Shown in pieces: positions 6,434-7,872 of a stretch of DNA of 7,872 bases (its first letter is position 1; every line of letters begins with the position of its first letter). Made by a program: the position numbers and the translations under genes. The notes beneath the pieces were generated by a model. The model was not told the DNA's origin and did no database searches. It was given only the letters and a program-made list of their open reading frames with translations. The stretch lies in assembly GCA_031284475.1 (NCBI GenBank), contig JAISZV010000051.1:1-7872 (forward strand). The letters are read 5' to 3'. The stretch is from Proteiniphilum sp. (lineage in GTDB: Bacteria > Bacteroidota > Bacteroidia > Bacteroidales > Dysgonomonadaceae).

Positions 6434-7461
6434 AACGGACTGACATAGCCACGTTGGGGGAATTTGGACTGATCGACCGCCTGACCAAAGATATCAAACT
6501 CACCCAAAAGAGTTCTATCAAAGGTATTGGCGACGACGCGGCCATCGTGGATCATGGCGGGCAACGGACATTAATAACGACCGACCTGCTGTTGGAAGGA
6601 ATCCATTTCGATCTCGTTTACACTCCCTTGAAACACCTCGGATATAAATCGGCGACGGTTAACTTCTCCGACATTTACGCCATGAACGGGACGCCGCAGC
6701 AAATTACGGTCTCCTTAGGCATATCGAAGCGGTTATCGGTGGAGGATATCGAAGATTTCTACAGCGGATTAAAGTTGGCTTGTGAAATTTACGGAGTGGA
6801 TATCGTGGGAGGAGACACCACCTCTTCCTTCACCGGGTTTACCGTCAGCATCACCTGTATCGGCACGGCGGAAGAGGAGAAGACCGTTTTCCGGAACGGA
6901 GCCAAAGATACCGACCTGATCTATGTTTCGGGTGACCTGGGGGCTTCCTACATGGGACTGCAACTGTTGGAGAGGGAAAAAACCGTGTTCGACGGCGATA
7001 AAGACTTCCAACCCGATTTTGCCGGCAGGGAATACCTGCTGGAACGCCAACTCAAACCGGAAGCCAGAAAAGATATAGTAAACATGCTGGCGGAGAACGG
7101 GATCGTTCCCACTTCTATGATAGATATTTCCGACGGGTTGTCGTCCGACCTGCTCCATATCTGCAGCCAGAGTAATGCCGGTTGCCTGCTTTTTGAAGAG
7201 CGGATACCCATCGATTATCAGACCGCAGTGATGGCCGAAACGTTCAGTATGAACGTAACCACCGTGGCCCTGAATGGCGGGGAAGACTATGAATTGCTCT
7301 TTACTGTACCCCTACATCTGCACGAAAAGATGAACAACCTGAAAGGAATCCGCCTGATAGGCCATATTACGCCGCCCGAACAGGGCTGTTGCCTGGTTAC
7401 CCGCGACGGACAAGAGATGCAACTTCGCGCACAAGGATGGAATCCGCTGGCAGAGGAGTAG
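6430..7461 (+). CDS. thiL: Thiamine-monophosphate kinase ThiL
   Basis: 343 residues, the usual family length. It uses ATP to convert thiamine monophosphate to thiamine diphosphate, the active cofactor, in the cytoplasm. It belongs to the PurM/ThiL/SelD ATP-binding fold. The N-terminal domain contains GIGDDAAIV (32-40), TTDLLLEGIHFD (50-61), NFSDIYAMNG (78-87) and VGGDTT (126-131), whose aspartates (D35, D36, D52, D81, D129) are the expected metal and phosphate ligands. The C-terminal domain contains SMIDISDGLSSDL (229-241), NGGEDYELLFTVP (282-294) and a terminal GWNP (336-339). The start ATG shares bases with the punA stop codon (6430-6433), so translation is probably coupled. It is the last gene of the operon; no strong GC-rich terminator follows, only an AT-rich palindrome and then the tRNA promoter. 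No other thiamine genes are present in the window. Confidence 0.97.
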   Translation: MKRTDIATLGEFGLIDRLTKDIKLTQKSSIKGIGDDAAIVDHGGQRTLITTDLLLEGIHFDLVYTPLKHLGYKSATVNFSDIYAMNGTPQQITVSLGISKRLSVEDIEDFYSGLKLACEIYGVDIVGGDTTSSFTGFTVSITCIGTAEEEKTVFRNGAKDTDLIYVSGDLGASYMGLQLLEREKTVFDGDKDFQPDFAGREYLLERQLKPEARKDIVNMLAENGIVPTSMIDISDGLSSDLLHICSQSNAGCLLFEERIPIDYQTAVMAETFSMNVTTVALNGGEDYELLFTVPLHLHEKMNNLKGIRLIGHITPPEQGCCLVTRDGQEMQLRAQGWNPLAEE

Positions 7462-7477
7462 ATTTTGCTACTTTTTC

Positions 7478-7496
7478 ATTTACAAATTTTGTAAAT
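7478..7496. repeat. 19-base perfect palindrome between thiL and tRNA-Phe
   Basis: ATTTACAAATTTTGTAAAT has two perfect 9-base arms around a central T. It lies 17 bases after the thiL stop, and its right arm contains the TTTG (7488-7491) that serves as the -33 box of the tRNA-Phe promoter. It is too AT-rich to be a strong terminator hairpin. It could be an operator for a dimeric regulator, a weak terminator, or chance symmetry around the promoter box. Confidence 0.5.
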
Positions 7497-7518
7497 CTCA
7501 AAAATGCTTTTATCTTTG
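7488..7518 (+). promoter_or_regulatory. Promoter of tRNA-Phe
   Basis: TTTG (7488-7491), a 19-base spacer and TATCTTTG (7511-7518) match the Bacteroidota housekeeping promoter exactly. Transcription would start near 7524-7527, about 15-18 bases upstream of the mature tRNA 5' end at 7542, leaving a short leader for RNase P to remove. This is the best-placed promoter in the window because the RNA it serves is unambiguous. Confidence 0.75.
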
Positions 7519-7541
7519 CACTCGCAATTTAAGAAAATGTT

Positions 7542-7614
<73 letters not shown>

Positions 7615-7635
7615 CTTTTAAAAGACTTCAAAATT

Positions 7636-7680
7636 GAAAAATCCCTGAAATGTTTTATTTTCAGGGATTTTTCTTTTCCT
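7636..7680 (+). terminator. Intrinsic terminator after tRNA-Phe
   Basis: A perfect 15-base stem, GAAAAATCCCTGAAA (7636-7650) with TTTCAGGGATTTTTC (7659-7673), closes an 8-base loop. It is followed by the T-rich TTTTCCT (7674-7680). The core TCCCTGA/TCAGGGA gives stability, and the A/T flanks make it potentially active in both directions. It ends the tRNA-Phe transcript about 20 bases past the mature 3' end and insulates the gene starting at 7835. Confidence 0.9.
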
Positions 7681-7785
7681 CAAAATCCCACTTTTTGGCA
7701 AAATTAAGCAGTTTCTTCGGGCTAATTCGTCAATCCTTATAAATGAATTATTCTACTGGACATCAATAAAATAAATACAAAAAAG

Positions 7786-7817
7786 TTTGGTAAAATCAAC
7801 CGATTTTTGTAATTTTG
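7786..7817 (+). promoter_or_regulatory. Promoter of the gene entering the right edge
   Basis: TTTG (7786-7789), a 20-base spacer and TAATTTTG (7810-7817) form an exact Bacteroidota housekeeping promoter. Transcription would start near 7823-7826, only about 10 bases before the ATG at 7835, so the transcript would be almost leaderless. The stretch from 7681 to 7785 between the terminator and this promoter is AT-rich and shows no gene or clear inverted repeat. Confidence 0.6.
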
Positions 7818-7834
7818 CGGCAGAAAACCGGAAA

Positions 7835-7872
7835 ATGATGATAGGAAAATTGCCCCAAGATGACCATCGCGA
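7835..7872 (+). CDS. 5' end of a gene, possibly an IS5-type transposase (truncated by window edge)
   Basis: An open frame starts with a double ATG at 7835-7840 and reads MMIGKLPQDDHR before the window ends. It sits about 10 bases downstream of a good promoter, which supports its being a real start. The short N-terminus (a Met-Ile/Leu-Gly-Lys-x-Pro beginning) resembles the start of Bacteroidota IS5-like transposases as I recall them, but twelve residues cannot establish a family. I see no terminal inverted repeat in 7681-7834 that would mark an element's left end. The start codon call is reasonable; the product call is tentative. Confidence 0.45.
   Translation, partial: MMIGKLPQDDHR

Overview
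The window looks like chromosomal DNA from a member of the Bacteroidota, most likely order Bacteroidales. Four sites match the phylum's characteristic promoter form (TTTG or TTG, 19-20 bases, then TAnnTTTG). The starts lack clear Shine-Dalgarno sequences, the lpxK gene indicates a lipid A-containing Gram-negative, and the sigma factor / transmembrane beta-barrel pair is of a type known only from this phylum. I cannot name the genus.

Region 1 (1-2492, minus strand) is a three-gene envelope-signalling operon, read right to left. An ECF sigma factor (1926-2492) overlaps by ATGA a 443-residue protein (598-1929). That protein has a cytoplasmic N-terminus, one inner-membrane helix, a long periplasmic linker and a C-terminal outer-membrane beta-barrel. 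After 25 bases comes a lipoprotein gene (572 to beyond position 1) that is cut by the window edge. The arrangement matches the sigma factor / dual-membrane-spanning anti-sigma factor / lipoprotein modules (Das/Dma/NigD) that control outer-membrane vesicle formation in Bacteroides thetaiotaomicron. This is the most interesting part of the window.

Region 2 (2493-2738) is a divergent promoter region. It carries back-to-back housekeeping-type promoters for the sigma operon and for sppA.

Region 3 (2739-7461, plus strand) is a tight four-gene operon: sppA (membrane signal-peptide peptidase), lpxK (lipid A 4'-kinase), punA (purine nucleoside phosphorylase, overlapping lpxK by 44 bases) and thiL (thiamine-monophosphate kinase, ATGA overlap with punA). 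All four look intact, with family motifs in place. The products belong to different pathways (membrane proteolysis, lipid A synthesis, purine salvage, thiamine cofactor), so the cluster is housekeeping rather than one pathway.

Region 4 (7462-7872) holds a 19-base palindrome overlapping the promoter of a tRNA-Phe(GAA) gene, the tRNA itself, and a strong 15-bp-stem terminator. A further promoter is followed by the first 12 codons of a gene that runs off the right edge, tentatively an insertion-sequence transposase.
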